A DNA stretch of 40,021 nt from an uncultured Erysipelotrichaceae bacterium (GTDB lineage Bacteria; Bacillota_I; Bacilli_A; RF39; UBA660). Within the stretch, counting starts at the first letter, position 1. Every line of letters begins with the position of its first letter. Where the stretch lies: contig CACYFN010000027.1 in assembly GCA_902773675.1 (NCBI GenBank), positions 1 through 40,021 of the forward strand. Direction: 5' to 3'. The position numbers and the translations under genes are program-made. The notes beneath the pieces were generated by a model that saw only the letters and a program-made list of their open reading frames with translations, did not search any database and was not told the DNA's origin. Shown here piece after piece: positions 1-8,444 of this stretch.

Positions 1-415
1 GTTTATCATCTTTATCTATTTGTTTTTTAGTATTTATTATATTAGTATTTATTTGGCTATGATTTTCAAACACTTGATTTTCAAGTGATAGATTTTCATA
101 CCTTTGATTAAAATTATATGGGATTTCATAAATATTATATCTATATTCTATTTTGCCACTTTTTGTTTTATCTGGAAATATTTTATCTATTATAAGATAA
201 TTATTAATTTTTAACTCTTTCAATCCAGATTTGATAGATGTAATATTTTCTTTACTTAGTGCAACTAATCATTTAATAGAGTAATCCCAATCACTAGGTA
301 AGGACAACATATATGATAGTAATCCCTTCGCTTTATAACTTAAATTTCTATCTTGTAAATGATAATTACTCATAACTGTATAATTTTTTGTTTTATTAAT
401 TCTAAACACTGACAT
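1..415 (-). pseudogene. Mobile-element replication/HTH protein, N-terminal part with in-frame TGA
   Basis: A minus-strand reading frame starts at ATG 415 behind a perfect GGAGGTG site and runs off the left edge. It begins MSVFRINKTKNYTVMSNY and continues with LSYKAKGLLSYMLSLPSDWDYS. This is the N-terminal pattern of the winged-helix replication-initiator-like proteins common on plasmids, ICEs and phages of Firmicutes. At 271-269 the frame is interrupted by TGA, where relatives usually carry Gly (KGL), so a GGA-to-TGA change is the simplest explanation. The frame then stays open with the expected continuation (LVALSKENITSI...), which suggests a recent nonsense mutation. TGG is used for Trp six codons earlier and TGA ends other genes here, so recoding is unlikely. 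The product probably belonged to the element adjoining the truncated dac gene. Confidence 0.65.
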
Positions 416-429
416 ACTATCACCTCCAA

Positions 430-456
430 AAATAAAAAGCCAGCATCTGGCTTTTT
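430..456 (-). terminator. Rho-independent terminator after truncated dac gene
   Basis: A perfect 10-bp stem (AAAAAGCCAG / CTGGCTTTTT, 434-456) with a 3-base loop is followed on the minus strand by a T-rich tract. It lies downstream of the carboxypeptidase fragment and upstream of the replication-type gene. The flanking A and T runs make it usable in both directions. Confidence 0.75.
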
Positions 457-502
457 ATATACAGTTTATAATAATACTTTAAAATATAAGGTTTATATGT
501 AG

Positions 503-913
503 TTATATTGTTATTTTTCCTTCTATAACTTGCGACTGCTTTTTTATCACTACTACATCATTACCACTAGCAATCGATACCCCTTTTACTAAGTCTTCTA
601 CACTCATCTGTTCCCCAGTTTCAAGAAGTATTTGACTTCCTCCCATACTAGATGCATTACTTGATACTGTTATCATATCATCCCATTTAATAGTTCCATT
701 TTCTATTGCTTCCATAATAAGAAGTAGGCTCATCATTTTAGTCATACTAGCAGGAGCCATTTTCTCATGACTGTTAAATTCAAATAATATTTTACCTGTT
801 GAATATTCCATTATAATGGCACTTTTAGCATTAGGAGCTAAAACAGTATCTTCCGCCTTAACAAAAGGTATAAACATAAACAAAACAAAAAACATAATAA
901 TTACTTTCTTCAT
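503..913 (-). pseudogene. Truncated D-alanyl-D-alanine carboxypeptidase (DacF/PBP5 type)
   Basis: The first 119 residues are a typical low-molecular-weight penicillin-binding protein. A signal peptide (residues 1-20, ending VKA) is followed by the nucleophile motif SMTK (56-59) and the SGN motif (116-118). Family members are about 380-430 residues and also need a KTG motif; this one ends at residue 136. After SGND the sequence leaves the family pattern (VVVIKKQSQVIEGK...) and stops. The break near position 556, with a mobile-element gene just beyond, suggests that recombination or integration removed the 3' part. Without KTG and the C-terminal anchor it should not be an active DD-carboxypeptidase. 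The start has an AGAGGTGG-type site. Confidence 0.8.
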
Positions 914-972
914 AATCCACCTCTAATTAAAAGTATGCGATTAATGTAATATTATGTTTTTATAAAAATTTT

Positions 973-2247
973 TTAATTTTTTAAAGAAGTAATAGGCACA
1001 ACAATAATACCATCTTCTCTTTTATATGCAGCATTAGAAAGCCCACAAATTATTATTAATGATTTAGGTGGAGTAGTTCCATCATCTATCATTTTTTTTC
1101 TGATTTTAAGTAAATTATTTGCAGCTTCATCAATTTGATTTGCACCTAATTTTATTTCTATTGCTGCATATTCACCATCAGACATTTCTATTATTGCATC
1201 TATTTCATGATTATCATAATCTTGATAATGATATACTTCAGCATTAAAGGTATCAGCATAAATTCTTAAATCTCTCTCCACTAATGCTTCAAATAAAAAT
1301 CCTAATGTTTCCAAATCATTCATTAATTTTTCTTCTGTTAAATTAAGTAATGATGTTGCAATAGAAGGATCCACAAAATGTCTTTTTTCAGATTGCTTAA
1401 TTCTTAAACTAGATCTAACTTTAGGTGAATATGGTTTTTGATTGAAAATTAAATATAATTTTTCAAAAATATTCAAATAATCAGAAACTGTTTCAACATC
1501 AATATTATTTTCTTCTTTTTCTTTAATATCCTCTTTTAGTTTATTATTTGATACTGTTGTTGATTCGTTTCTAGCAAGTGTTCTTAAAAGTAATTTCATT
1601 TTAATTGTATCTCTTTTAATATTATCAATTCTATATGAATCATCATCTATTATTTCTTCTACATATTGCTTAGGAATTAAAACTGCTTGTTCAATTGGTA
1701 GATCAATACTTCCTGGCCATCCGCCTCTTAAAATAAATTCAATTATATTTTTTAAACTAGTTTCCTTAGTCAATTTATTAATAGCCTTATTATTACATAT
1801 ATCTTGTAATGATACATCTCCACTTGAATCACCAGATTCATATAGACTCATAGGAAACATCTTTATTTTGCCAATTCTTCCAGCTCCTGAATGCATTATT
1901 CCTTTATGATTAGGAGTTGAAGAACCAGTTAAAATAAACTTTCCTTTTTTACCATCTTCGTCACATTTATATCTAACTGCATCCCATATTTCAGGAACTT
2001 CATTCCACTCATCAATAAGTCTTGGATTTTCACCTATTAAAATTGTATTAACATCTAATTGTGCAATTTTTCTATTCTGAAAATTATTATCAGGAGCTCC
2101 GACCAAAAATTCACTATTTGAATGATACCTAGATGTCCATGTTTTTCCACACCATTTTGGGCCTTCAATACATACCGCGCCAAATGTTTTTAAATATTTT
2201 TCAACTTTTTCATCAATTAATCTTTTTCGATAATTTTCATTTTCCAT
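973..2247 (-). CDS. DUF4143-family ATP-binding protein (AAA_14 ATPase)
   Basis: A 424-residue protein with an N-terminal P-loop, G29-PKWCGKT-36, and a Walker-B-like segment around ILIGENPRLIDEWNEVP. An LTGSS sensor-like motif follows, and the C-terminal half is nuclease-like (EIDAIIEMSDGEYAAIEIKLG, which resembles the D/E-x-K core of restriction-like folds). This is the usual AAA_14 plus DUF4143 architecture and length. The family is widespread in host-associated bacteria, and its function is not established. The gene is preceded by a sigma-A-like promoter and three phased repeats (separate entry). RBS AGAGGTGA lies before ATG 2247. Confidence 0.88.
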   Translation of the reverse strand: MENENYRKRLIDEKVEKYLKTFGAVCIEGPKWCGKTWTSRYHSNSEFLVGAPDNNFQNRKIAQLDVNTILIGENPRLIDEWNEVPEIWDAVRYKCDEDGKKGKFILTGSSTPNHKGIMHSGAGRIGKIKMFPMSLYESGDSSGDVSLQDICNNKAINKLTKETSLKNIIEFILRGGWPGSIDLPIEQAVLIPKQYVEEIIDDDSYRIDNIKRDTIKMKLLLRTLARNESTTVSNNKLKEDIKEKEENNIDVETVSDYLNIFEKLYLIFNQKPYSPKVRSSLRIKQSEKRHFVDPSIATSLLNLTEEKLMNDLETLGFLFEALVERDLRIYADTFNAEVYHYQDYDNHEIDAIIEMSDGEYAAIEIKLGANQIDEAANNLLKIRKKMIDDGTTPPKSLIIICGLSNAAYKREDGIIVVPITSLKN

Positions 2248-2266
2248 AGTTAGTCACCTCTTACTA

Positions 2267-2295
2267 ATTATATCACACAAAAAATATAAAGTGAA
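2267..2295 (-). promoter_or_regulatory. Sigma-A-type promoter of the DUF4143 gene
   Basis: On the minus strand TTCACT (2295-2290) and TATAAT (2272-2267) are exactly 17 bases apart, about 20 bases upstream of the ATPase start. The -10 is perfect and the -35 weak, which fits activation from the repeats just upstream. Confidence 0.6.
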
Positions 2296-2299
2296 TAGC

Positions 2300-2356
2300 A
2301 ATCCGATATATTTTTGATTTCTAATCCGATGTTTTTTTAAATTTCAAGCCGATGCT
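2300..2356 (-). repeat. Three ATCGG-containing direct repeats with 23-bp period
   Basis: On the minus strand ATCGG occurs three times, at 2353-2349, 2330-2326 and 2307-2303. Exactly 23 bases separate equivalent positions, and the context is partly shared (ATCGG[A/C]TT followed by an A-rich stretch). The array ends 8 bases upstream of the -35 element of the DUF4143 gene. A period close to two helical turns puts all copies on one DNA face, as expected for a multi-site regulator. Confidence 0.55.
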
Positions 2357-2415
2357 TTTTATTAAAATTGATTATCTATATTATTATTAATATAACCATT
2401 TTCTCATTAATAATA

Positions 2416-2901
2416 TTATCCAATCTTCTTTATATTTATATACATTCTTGAGTGATATCCATATTTATTATAAAAATTAATACCTATGTCATTATAAGCA
2501 AATACATCTACTAGAATATATTCACAACCTACTGATTTAAAATAATCTTCCATCTTAGAAATAAGCATATTACCTATACCTTTACTTCTTACTTTTTTAG
2601 AAACTATTAATTCAGTTATTTCTCCTTTTTTAGGACATTTATAATCTAGATAATCATATTCATTATATTTAAGTATACAACCCATAATTAATCCTAATAC
2701 TTTATTATCTTGAATAGCTAAATAACATTTACCATTATTATTCTTAACTTTTTCTAAATCTAAAATAGCCATTTTATCTCGATATTCTGGATGTACTTGA
2801 TCCAAATTATCTTTATCTATTGATACTAGATATTCTTCAAGTTCAACTAATAAATCTTTAACATCTTCTAAATATTTATCTTCATATTCTATTATTTTCA
2901 T
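2416..2901 (-). CDS. GNAT-family N-acetyltransferase
   Basis: A 161-residue protein with the GNAT fold order: N-terminal strand-helix (MKIIEYEDKYLEDVKDLL), a central CYLAIQDNKVLGLIMG strand pair, then the acetyl-CoA loop in the form ELIVSKKVRSKGIGNMLI (R/Q-x-x-G-x-G/A). It ends with the typical NDIGINFYNKYGY segment. The substrate cannot be told from sequence. The start ATG overlaps the TGA stop of the upstream ASCH gene (ATGA), so the two are translationally coupled. RBS GGAGAAGA lies inside the ASCH gene. Confidence 0.88.
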   Translation of the reverse strand: MKIIEYEDKYLEDVKDLLVELEEYLVSIDKDNLDQVHPEYRDKMAILDLEKVKNNNGKCYLAIQDNKVLGLIMGCILKYNEYDYLDYKCPKKGEITELIVSKKVRSKGIGNMLISKMEDYFKSVGCEYILVDVFAYNDIGINFYNKYGYHSRMYINIKKIG

Positions 2902-3257
2902 ATATCATCTTCTCCAAATAAATATTCTAAGTGAATAGCAAATACACCATTTTTCTTAATTGACTCTTCATATCCATCTAATTTATATATATTTTTAATT
3001 GCTTCATCATAGTCATTAGTAGATGAAGTTGTATATCTAGTACCTTCTAAAGTTAATAATTCTTCTAATGTTTTATAATAATTTACTTCTAATACTCTAC
3101 AATAAAATTTACCTAAATTATTACTAGTAAATTCTATAATGTCATTAGTCTTTAATTTACCATAATCATGTTTATTATCTTTATTAGTTCTAATTTCTAC
3201 TCTTTTAGTATTATTTTTAATAGCTAATGCAGCTCTATCATTTATATTTAATTTCAT
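2898..3257 (-). CDS. ASCH-domain protein
   Basis: A 119-residue protein resembling ASCH/PUA-like RNA-binding domains. It has the early K-R-V-E-I-R strand (residues 18-23), the KLKTNDIIEF segment and the FYCRVLEVNYYKTLEELLTLEG stretch. The common C-terminal end, KNGVFAIHLEYL, is also present. ASCH proteins are thought to bind RNA or modified nucleotides; no precise role can be given. It forms a two-gene unit with the downstream GNAT gene. The start at 3257 has a weak site (AGAGG, rather far upstream). Confidence 0.78.
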   Translation of the reverse strand: MKLNINDRAALAIKNNTKRVEIRTNKDNKHDYGKLKTNDIIEFTSNNLGKFYCRVLEVNYYKTLEELLTLEGTRYTTSSTNDYDEAIKNIYKLDGYEESIKKNGVFAIHLEYLFGEDDI

Positions 3258-3277
3258 AAATTTTAAAACCTCTAACT

Positions 3278-3943
3278 CTATTTTAATAATTTATTCTTTC
3301 TATTTAAAAACAATTCTTTATTACAATGATACTCTTTGGAAATTAATATTTCATTATCTTTGAAATAAGAAGATTTTTTGGTACCAACAAATTCAAAACC
3401 TAATTTTTCCATAATCTTCCAAGATGCTGGATTTATTTCAGCCGCCCCAGTATATATATCTGTTATTTCGACTTCATTGAACATAAAATCCAATACTGTA
3501 AGTGCTGCCTCTGTTGCAAAACCCTGTCCTTGGTATTTTGTGTCTATAAACCAACCTACATCTCTTATATTATCAGGTTTGTTATCTTTTGGTTGACAAG
3601 TAATTTGTCCAATAACTATTTCTGTGTCTTTAAGAAAAATACTCCAAGTATATTTCTGACTATCTTCTTGCATTTGAATATATTCTATTTTCTTTTCATA
3701 AAAAGGTTTTTGTCTTTCCCAATCAGATAATTGTTTCATAAATATCTTTCTTGCATTTTTTAAATCTTCTATATTATCTTTAGATAAATTATTTTTAACA
3801 AATATCCTATCTGGAGTAGGAAAATAATATTGATTAATATCTTCATTTATTAATATTTTCCATAATATATATTGTTCTTTCATTGTAGGAATTCTTAATT
3901 CTAGTCTTTCAGTATACAAATTTTTGAAATTAATTTTATTCAT
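3278..3943 (-). CDS. GNAT-family N-acetyltransferase (RimJ/RimL type)
   Basis: RimJ/RimL-like acetyltransferase of about 221 residues: it opens LYTERLELRIPTMKEQY, then has WSIFLKDTEIVIGQI, DVGWFIDTKYQGQGFATEAALTVLDFMF (acetyl-CoA loop Q-G-Q-G-F-A) and NPASWKIMEKLGFEFVG. Such enzymes acetylate protein N-termini or small amines; the substrate is unknown. An in-frame start at 3970 also exists, but the ATG at 3943 has a GTGGTG site at good distance and matches the family N-terminus, so it is preferred. Confidence 0.88.
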   Translation of the reverse strand: MNKINFKNLYTERLELRIPTMKEQYILWKILINEDINQYYFPTPDRIFVKNNLSKDNIEDLKNARKIFMKQLSDWERQKPFYEKKIEYIQMQEDSQKYTWSIFLKDTEIVIGQITCQPKDNKPDNIRDVGWFIDTKYQGQGFATEAALTVLDFMFNEVEITDIYTGAAEINPASWKIMEKLGFEFVGTKKSSYFKDNEILISKEYHCNKELFLNRKNKLLK

Positions 3944-4010
3944 ATATACACCACTTTCTTTATCTATCATATCTTACTTAATAAGTATATTAAATAATTA
4001 TTTATCTAAA

Positions 4011-4115
4011 TTATTTATCTAAACTATTAATATAATTATTAAATTCTTTAAATGTTAAATTAGGTTTAATTTCATAAAACTGTGTAATTGGTCTTGATAT
4101 ACCTCCTGATAGTTT
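4011..4115 (-). pseudogene. Out-of-frame C-terminal tail of the GNAT-transglutaminase gene
   Basis: Directly after the TAA at 4116-4114 another minus frame stays open for about 34 codons to TAA 4013-4011, giving LSGGISRPITQFYEIK and then LTFKEFNNYINSLDK. It has no start of its own and reads like a structured domain end. The two frames differ by a single base in the A/T-rich ATAAATAAA run, so a one-base indel that truncated the upstream protein is the likely cause. Confidence 0.5.
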
Positions 4116-5046
4116 ATTTATTAATAGTATTTAATGCTTCTTGTTCATTTTCATATTTATATATACCTATTCTATACCAATTAGGATGTTCTATATGATA
4201 TACATAATTATCTATATAACAAAGTATAAAACAATGCATATGTTCTTCACTATCTAAATCATTATAATCATTAGCCTCATATATACGGGTTGCAAACATC
4301 TTATTTTTTATATTTATTTTATTAAGTAAATAATGCATTAAATTAACTTGATCTATGCAAGTACCAATACCTAACTTTAGTATTTCATTTATAGTCATTG
4401 TTTTATATATTCTTCTAAAGTCTTTCATATTACCAATATGAATATCATTATTAATATCTATCCATCCATATCTAATATTATTTTTCATAAATTCTAATAC
4501 ATCATCGATATTTCTAAGATTATTTGTATTAGGTAAAAATTTATCAGTTTTAATTCTAACAATTACTCCATCTAATTCTTTATTAAACTTAATAATTTTA
4601 ATATCTTTATATATTTTAAAACCAACATCTAAAAATAATTTTAAACTATTTCTATTTCTTTCAAAAGAATCATATAAATAATCAATACCATTATTAAATG
4701 CCTCTTTAACTAATAATTTTAAACTATCTTTAGAATAACCTAAGCCTCGATATTTATCTTCAATAACAATTCCACATTCATATATATCATCATTACTATT
4801 ATAATGATAATTAACATATCCAATATATTTTTTTATACTAGTATCTTTTATATAAGCAAAATAACTATTTTTTATATTTCTTTTCCACTTATCATAATTA
4901 AAATCTATACAACCTGTATCATAATGATATCCTTGATATGATACATTATATCCGGCATTATAATTCATGGTTTTAGGATCACTTAATAACTTTTTATAAT
5001 AACCATATTGTCTTATTGTAGGTTTAATTAATTCAAGATTCTTCAA
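4114..5046 (-). CDS. GNAT acetyltransferase fused to a transglutaminase-like domain
   Basis: About 310 residues. The first half is a GNAT domain (YIGYVNYHYNSNDDIYECGIVIEDKYRGLGYSKDSL, where R-G-L-G-Y is the acetyl-CoA loop, then FERNRNSLKLFLDVGF). From about residue 190 it is transglutaminase/peptidase-like: IGTCIDQVNLMHYLL supplies the candidate Cys (about 230), EEHMHCFILCYID the His, and YHIEHPNW an acidic partner. The family function is unknown. A GTG at 5055 sits directly on the AAGGAAGTGA site, so the TTG at 5046, 8 bases downstream, is the more likely start. The 3' end appears frameshifted (separate entry). Confidence 0.72.
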   Translation of the reverse strand: MKNLELIKPTIRQYGYYKKLLSDPKTMNYNAGYNVSYQGYHYDTGCIDFNYDKWKRNIKNSYFAYIKDTSIKKYIGYVNYHYNSNDDIYECGIVIEDKYRGLGYSKDSLKLLVKEAFNNGIDYLYDSFERNRNSLKLFLDVGFKIYKDIKIIKFNKELDGVIVRIKTDKFLPNTNNLRNIDDVLEFMKNNIRYGWIDINNDIHIGNMKDFRRIYKTMTINEILKLGIGTCIDQVNLMHYLLNKINIKNKMFATRIYEANDYNDLDSEEHMHCFILCYIDNYVYHIEHPNWYRIGIYKYENEQEALNTINK

Positions 5047-5074
5047 ACTAATCACTTCCTTTTAATAATTATAT

Positions 5075-5099
5075 CAAAAAAACTATCATTAAGATAGTT
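5075..5099 (-). terminator. Terminator of htpG
   Basis: Stem AACTATC / GATAGTT (5081-5087, 5093-5099) is followed on the minus strand by a seven-T run. The stem overlaps the last codons of htpG. Confidence 0.75.
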
Positions 5100-6966
5100 C
5101 ATTACATATTAAATTAGCTAATTCTGTAGGATTTTCTATACTAAGCCCTTCAATAAGTCTAGCTTGAGCATATAAAATCTTACTATAATTTCTAAGTTCA
5201 TCTTTATTATCTTTATAAAGAGTATTTAATTTATCTACTATTTTATGATTAGCATTAATCTCTAATACCTTAGAAGCATTAACTTTTTCATCATTAGGCA
5301 TAGCATTAATAACCTTTTCCATTTCAATGGAAATATCTCCATCACTAATTAAACATACAGGATGATTTTTAAGTCTATTAGTAAATCTTACTTCTTTAAC
5401 ATCACCAATAGCTTCTTTCATTAAAGATAACATATCTTTACTATCATCATTTTTCTTTTTTAAAGCTTCTTTTTCTTCTTCAGTATCTAAATCAATATTA
5501 TCACATGATACATTAGCAAATTCTTTATCTTCATATTTATTTAAAACTTGTAATACAAATTCATCAATATAATCATTTAAATAAAGTATTTCAAAACCTT
5601 TATCTTTAACTTGTTCTACTTGAGGAAGCATATCTATTTTATCAATAGATTCACCAGAAGCATAATAAATCTTATCTTGACCTTCTACCATATTATCAAT
5701 ATATTCTTTTAAAGTAACAAGTTTTTTACCTTTAGATGAAGTAAACATTAATAAATCTTTTAATTTATCTTTATTAACTCCAAATGAATCATAACATCCA
5801 AACTTTAATTGCATACCAAAATTTTTATAAAAATCTTCATACTTCTCTCTATCATCTTTTAACATAGATTCAAGTTCTTTAATAATTTTAGTTTCTATAT
5901 TTTTAGCAATTACTTTTAAATTCTTATCTTGTTGTAAAATTTCTCTTGAAATATTTAAAGATAAATCAGGAGAATCAACTACACCTTTAACAAAACTAAA
6001 ATAATCAGGTAGTAAATCCGCACATTTTTCCATAATTAATATGCCATTAACATATAATTGTAATCCTTTTTCATAGTTCTTAGTATAATAATCATATGGT
6101 GCATGTGATGGAATATAAATAAGCGAATTATAACTAACAAGTCCTTCTCCTTTAGTATGAATAACTTTCATAGGCTTTTCATAATCAAAGAATTTATCAC
6201 TATAGAAAGTATTATAATCATCTTCACTTATTTCACTTTTATCCCTTTTCCATAAAGGAATCATATCATTTAAAGTTTCTACTTCACTAACAGTTTCATA
6301 TTCATCTTTAGATCCTTCTTTTAAGTGTTCATGAGCAACTTCCATCTTAATAGGATAAGTAATATAATTAGAATATTTTTTAATTAAACTCTTAATTTTA
6401 TAATCATCTAAAAATTCACAATAATCAACATCTTCAGTATCTTCCTTAATCTTAAGAATAATATCAGTACCAAAATTATCCTTATCACATTCAGAAATTG
6501 TATAACCATCAATACCACTAGATTCCCAAACATAAGCTTTATCTTCATTATAAGCCTTACTTATAACTTTTATATTATCACTAACCATAAAAGCAGAATA
6601 AAAACCAACTCCAAATTGACCAATTACATCAATATCTTCTTTTTTATCATTTTCTTCTTTAAAAGCTAAAGTACCGCTTTTAGCAATTGTACCTAAATTA
6701 TTTTCAAGTTCATCTTTATTCATACCACAACCATTATCACTAATAGTTAAAGTTCTATTATCTTTATCAACACTAATATTAATTACAAAACTATCACTAT
6801 CTACTTTAATAGATTCATCTGTTAAAGACTTATAATGAAGTTTATCAATAGCATCACTAGCATTAGATAGTAACTCCCTTAAAAATATTTCTTTATTAGT
6901 ATAAATAGAATTAATCATTAAATCCATTAATTTTTTAGATTCAGCTTTAAATTCTTTCTTTTTCAT
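5089..6966 (-). CDS. htpG: Molecular chaperone HtpG (Hsp90 family)
   Basis: A 625-residue full-length bacterial Hsp90. It is a cytosolic ATP-dependent dimeric chaperone acting on late folding intermediates. The GHKL ATPase signatures appear in order: [17 protein letters not shown] (N box), [25 protein letters not shown] and [17 protein letters not shown] (lid and G boxes). The middle domain carries the [13 protein letters not shown] motif, and a short C-terminal dimerisation region follows with no MEEVD tail, as normal in bacteria. RBS GAAAGGATGA. It is a single-gene unit with its own terminator and a CIRCE-overlapped promoter, so heat-shock control by HrcA is expected. Confidence 0.97.
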   Translation of the reverse strand: MKKKEFKAESKKLMDLMINSIYTNKEIFLRELLSNASDAIDKLHYKSLTDESIKVDSDSFVINISVDKDNRTLTISDNGCGMNKDELENNLGTIAKSGTLAFKEENDKKEDIDVIGQFGVGFYSAFMVSDNIKVISKAYNEDKAYVWESSGIDGYTISECDKDNFGTDIILKIKEDTEDVDYCEFLDDYKIKSLIKKYSNYITYPIKMEVAHEHLKEGSKDEYETVSEVETLNDMIPLWKRDKSEISEDDYNTFYSDKFFDYEKPMKVIHTKGEGLVSYNSLIYIPSHAPYDYYTKNYEKGLQLYVNGILIMEKCADLLPDYFSFVKGVVDSPDLSLNISREILQQDKNLKVIAKNIETKIIKELESMLKDDREKYEDFYKNFGMQLKFGCYDSFGVNKDKLKDLLMFTSSKGKKLVTLKEYIDNMVEGQDKIYYASGESIDKIDMLPQVEQVKDKGFEILYLNDYIDEFVLQVLNKYEDKEFANVSCDNIDLDTEEEKEALKKKNDDSKDMLSLMKEAIGDVKEVRFTNRLKNHPVCLISDGDISIEMEKVINAMPNDEKVNASKVLEINANHKIVDKLNTLYKDNKDELRNYSKILYAQARLIEGLSIENPTELANLICNELS

Positions 6967-7011
6967 AATATCATCCTTTCATTAGAAATATAATATCCAT
7001 TTCCATAATAG

Positions 7012-7054
7012 ATTATAGCACCATTTATTAGCACAGTCAAGTAATGAGTGCTAA
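7012..7054 (-). promoter_or_regulatory. htpG promoter with overlapping CIRCE operator (HrcA site)
   Basis: 7028-7054 reads TTAGCACAG, 9 bases, GAGTGCTAA: the CIRCE inverted repeat with only two departures from TTAGCACTC-N9-GAGTGCTAA, both in one arm. On the minus strand TTGACT (7040-7035), 17 bases and TATAAT (7017-7012) form a sigma-A promoter whose -35 lies inside the operator. HrcA binding would therefore block RNA polymerase directly. Confidence 0.9.
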
Positions 7055-7059
7055 TTTTA

Positions 7060-7089
7060 TAAAAAATAAAAACTATTGATATCAATAGT
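7060..7089 (-). terminator. Terminator downstream of the two-component operon
   Basis: A perfect palindrome, ACTATTGAT / ATCAATAGT (7072-7089), is followed on the minus strand by a T-rich tract. About 90 bases of AT-rich sequence separate it from the histidine kinase stop. That spacer (7090-7178) shows only a loose GTAGT/ACTAC inverted repeat near 7107-7127. Confidence 0.65.
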
Positions 7090-7178
7090 CTATCTTGTAA
7101 TATTTAATAGGAATGTGTAGTATTTATAACTACATATTCATTATAATACATAATTATTAAATTTTTATTAAGAATTAA

Positions 7179-8444
7179 TTAAATTTTATTATTTATAGTA
7201 AATCTAATAGTAAGACCACCCATTTCATTATTATAAGCAGAAATAATACCTCCATGTGATAAAACAATCTCCTTACAAATAGATAAACCTAAACCAGATA
7301 TCTTTCTAGATTTATCAGTTGTATATAAAGGTTCAAATATCTTACTTAAATCTTCCTTAGTACCACTACCATTATCACTAACATCAAATTGATAATAATC
7401 TTTTATTTTTTTTACAGATATATTAATAATACCATCACCATCAATATATCTAACACTATTACCAATAATATTACTGAAAACTCTTTTAATCTTATTAATA
7501 TCAATATAAATAAAATCATTAATATTTTTAAAATCAAGTACTAAATCTATATTTTTATCATTTAAATCAATTTTATAATCTAAATTAATCATATCCTTTA
7601 AATCAGATAATCTAACACATTCAACATTTAAACTGCTATTTTTTTCATATAAATAATCTTCAAATTCATCTGATAAATCCTTTAAAACTAAAGCCTTTTG
7701 ATAAATAATATTTATATACTTATCCTTAGTTTTCTTATCTAATTTAGAATTAATAATTCTATCAGAATACCCAATAATAGATGTAATTGGTGTTTTAATA
7801 TCATGTGATATAGATGAAATAATTCTTCTTTGATTACTTTTTTCATCTTCTAAAGAATCAACTAAATCCACAAACTCATTTTGAATTAAATCTAACTCAG
7901 TTTTTTCTTTAATTTTTTTAGGTTTAATACCAAATTTATAATTTTTAATAGATTTTTGAACATTCTCAATAGGCTTTAAAAGTTTAAATCTCGTAACTAA
8001 AAATATAATAGAAATAATAATCAAAACAACCATTATTTCAAAAAAAGCTAAACTATTAATTGACTTAAAAATATCTAAACTACCAGGTTCAAATAACTTA
8101 ATCAAATAAGAAGTACCATCAATATTAACTAATCTACTAATATAATAATTAGTTCTAATATCCCATATATCAGCATTATTATATATAATTCTACCATCTT
8201 CATCTTCAATATATAAACTAGAAGAATGATCTTTTTGATATTTTTTAATAGCATCTATTATAGAATCAGATTCATCAAAATCATCAATTAATTCAATTAT
8301 ATTATCATTAACTTTATTTTGAAACTTATTAGTTTCTTCCTTAATACGAGGATAAATAAAAAGTCTAAAATAAAAAACAATAAGTGCTATATTAAAAATA
8401 ATAATAGCTAAAACAAATATAAAAGCAGTTTTCTTTATTTTCAT
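7179..8444 (-). CDS. Sensor histidine kinase
   Basis: A 421-residue membrane kinase. TM1 is about 6-30, an extracytoplasmic sensor about 31-130, TM2 about 131-151, then a HAMP-like linker. The HisKA box SSISHDIKTPITSIIGY has His214 as phosphoacceptor. HATPase motifs follow: N box VFSNIIGNSVRYI, G1 DVSDNGSG, F box IFEPLYTT and G2 ISGLGLSICKEIV. It overlaps the response regulator by 4 bases (ATGA), so the pair is co-translated. The stimulus is unknown; the size and the short extracellular loop resemble envelope-stress sensors. Its expression probably depends on the intron-interrupted leader of the upstream gene. Confidence 0.93.
   Translation of the reverse strand: MKIKKTAFIFVLAIIIFNIALIVFYFRLFIYPRIKEETNKFQNKVNDNIIELIDDFDESDSIIDAIKKYQKDHSSSLYIEDEDGRIIYNNADIWDIRTNYYISRLVNIDGTSYLIKLFEPGSLDIFKSINSLAFFEIMVVLIIISIIFLVTRFKLLKPIENVQKSIKNYKFGIKPKKIKEKTELDLIQNEFVDLVDSLEDEKSNQRRIISSISHDIKTPITSIIGYSDRIINSKLDKKTKDKYINIIYQKALVLKDLSDEFEDYLYEKNSSLNVECVRLSDLKDMINLDYKIDLNDKNIDLVLDFKNINDFIYIDINKIKRVFSNIIGNSVRYIDGDGIINISVKKIKDYYQFDVSDNGSGTKEDLSKIFEPLYTTDKSRKISGLGLSICKEIVLSHGGIISAYNNEMGGLTIRFTINNKI

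Noticed and set aside
1-415. TGA read as Gly or Trp (alternative genetic code)
   Set aside because: TGG encodes Trp nearby, full-length htpG, tkt and pyk contain no internal TGA, and TGA terminates the ASCH gene, the response regulator and spoIIGA. A nonsense mutation is simpler.
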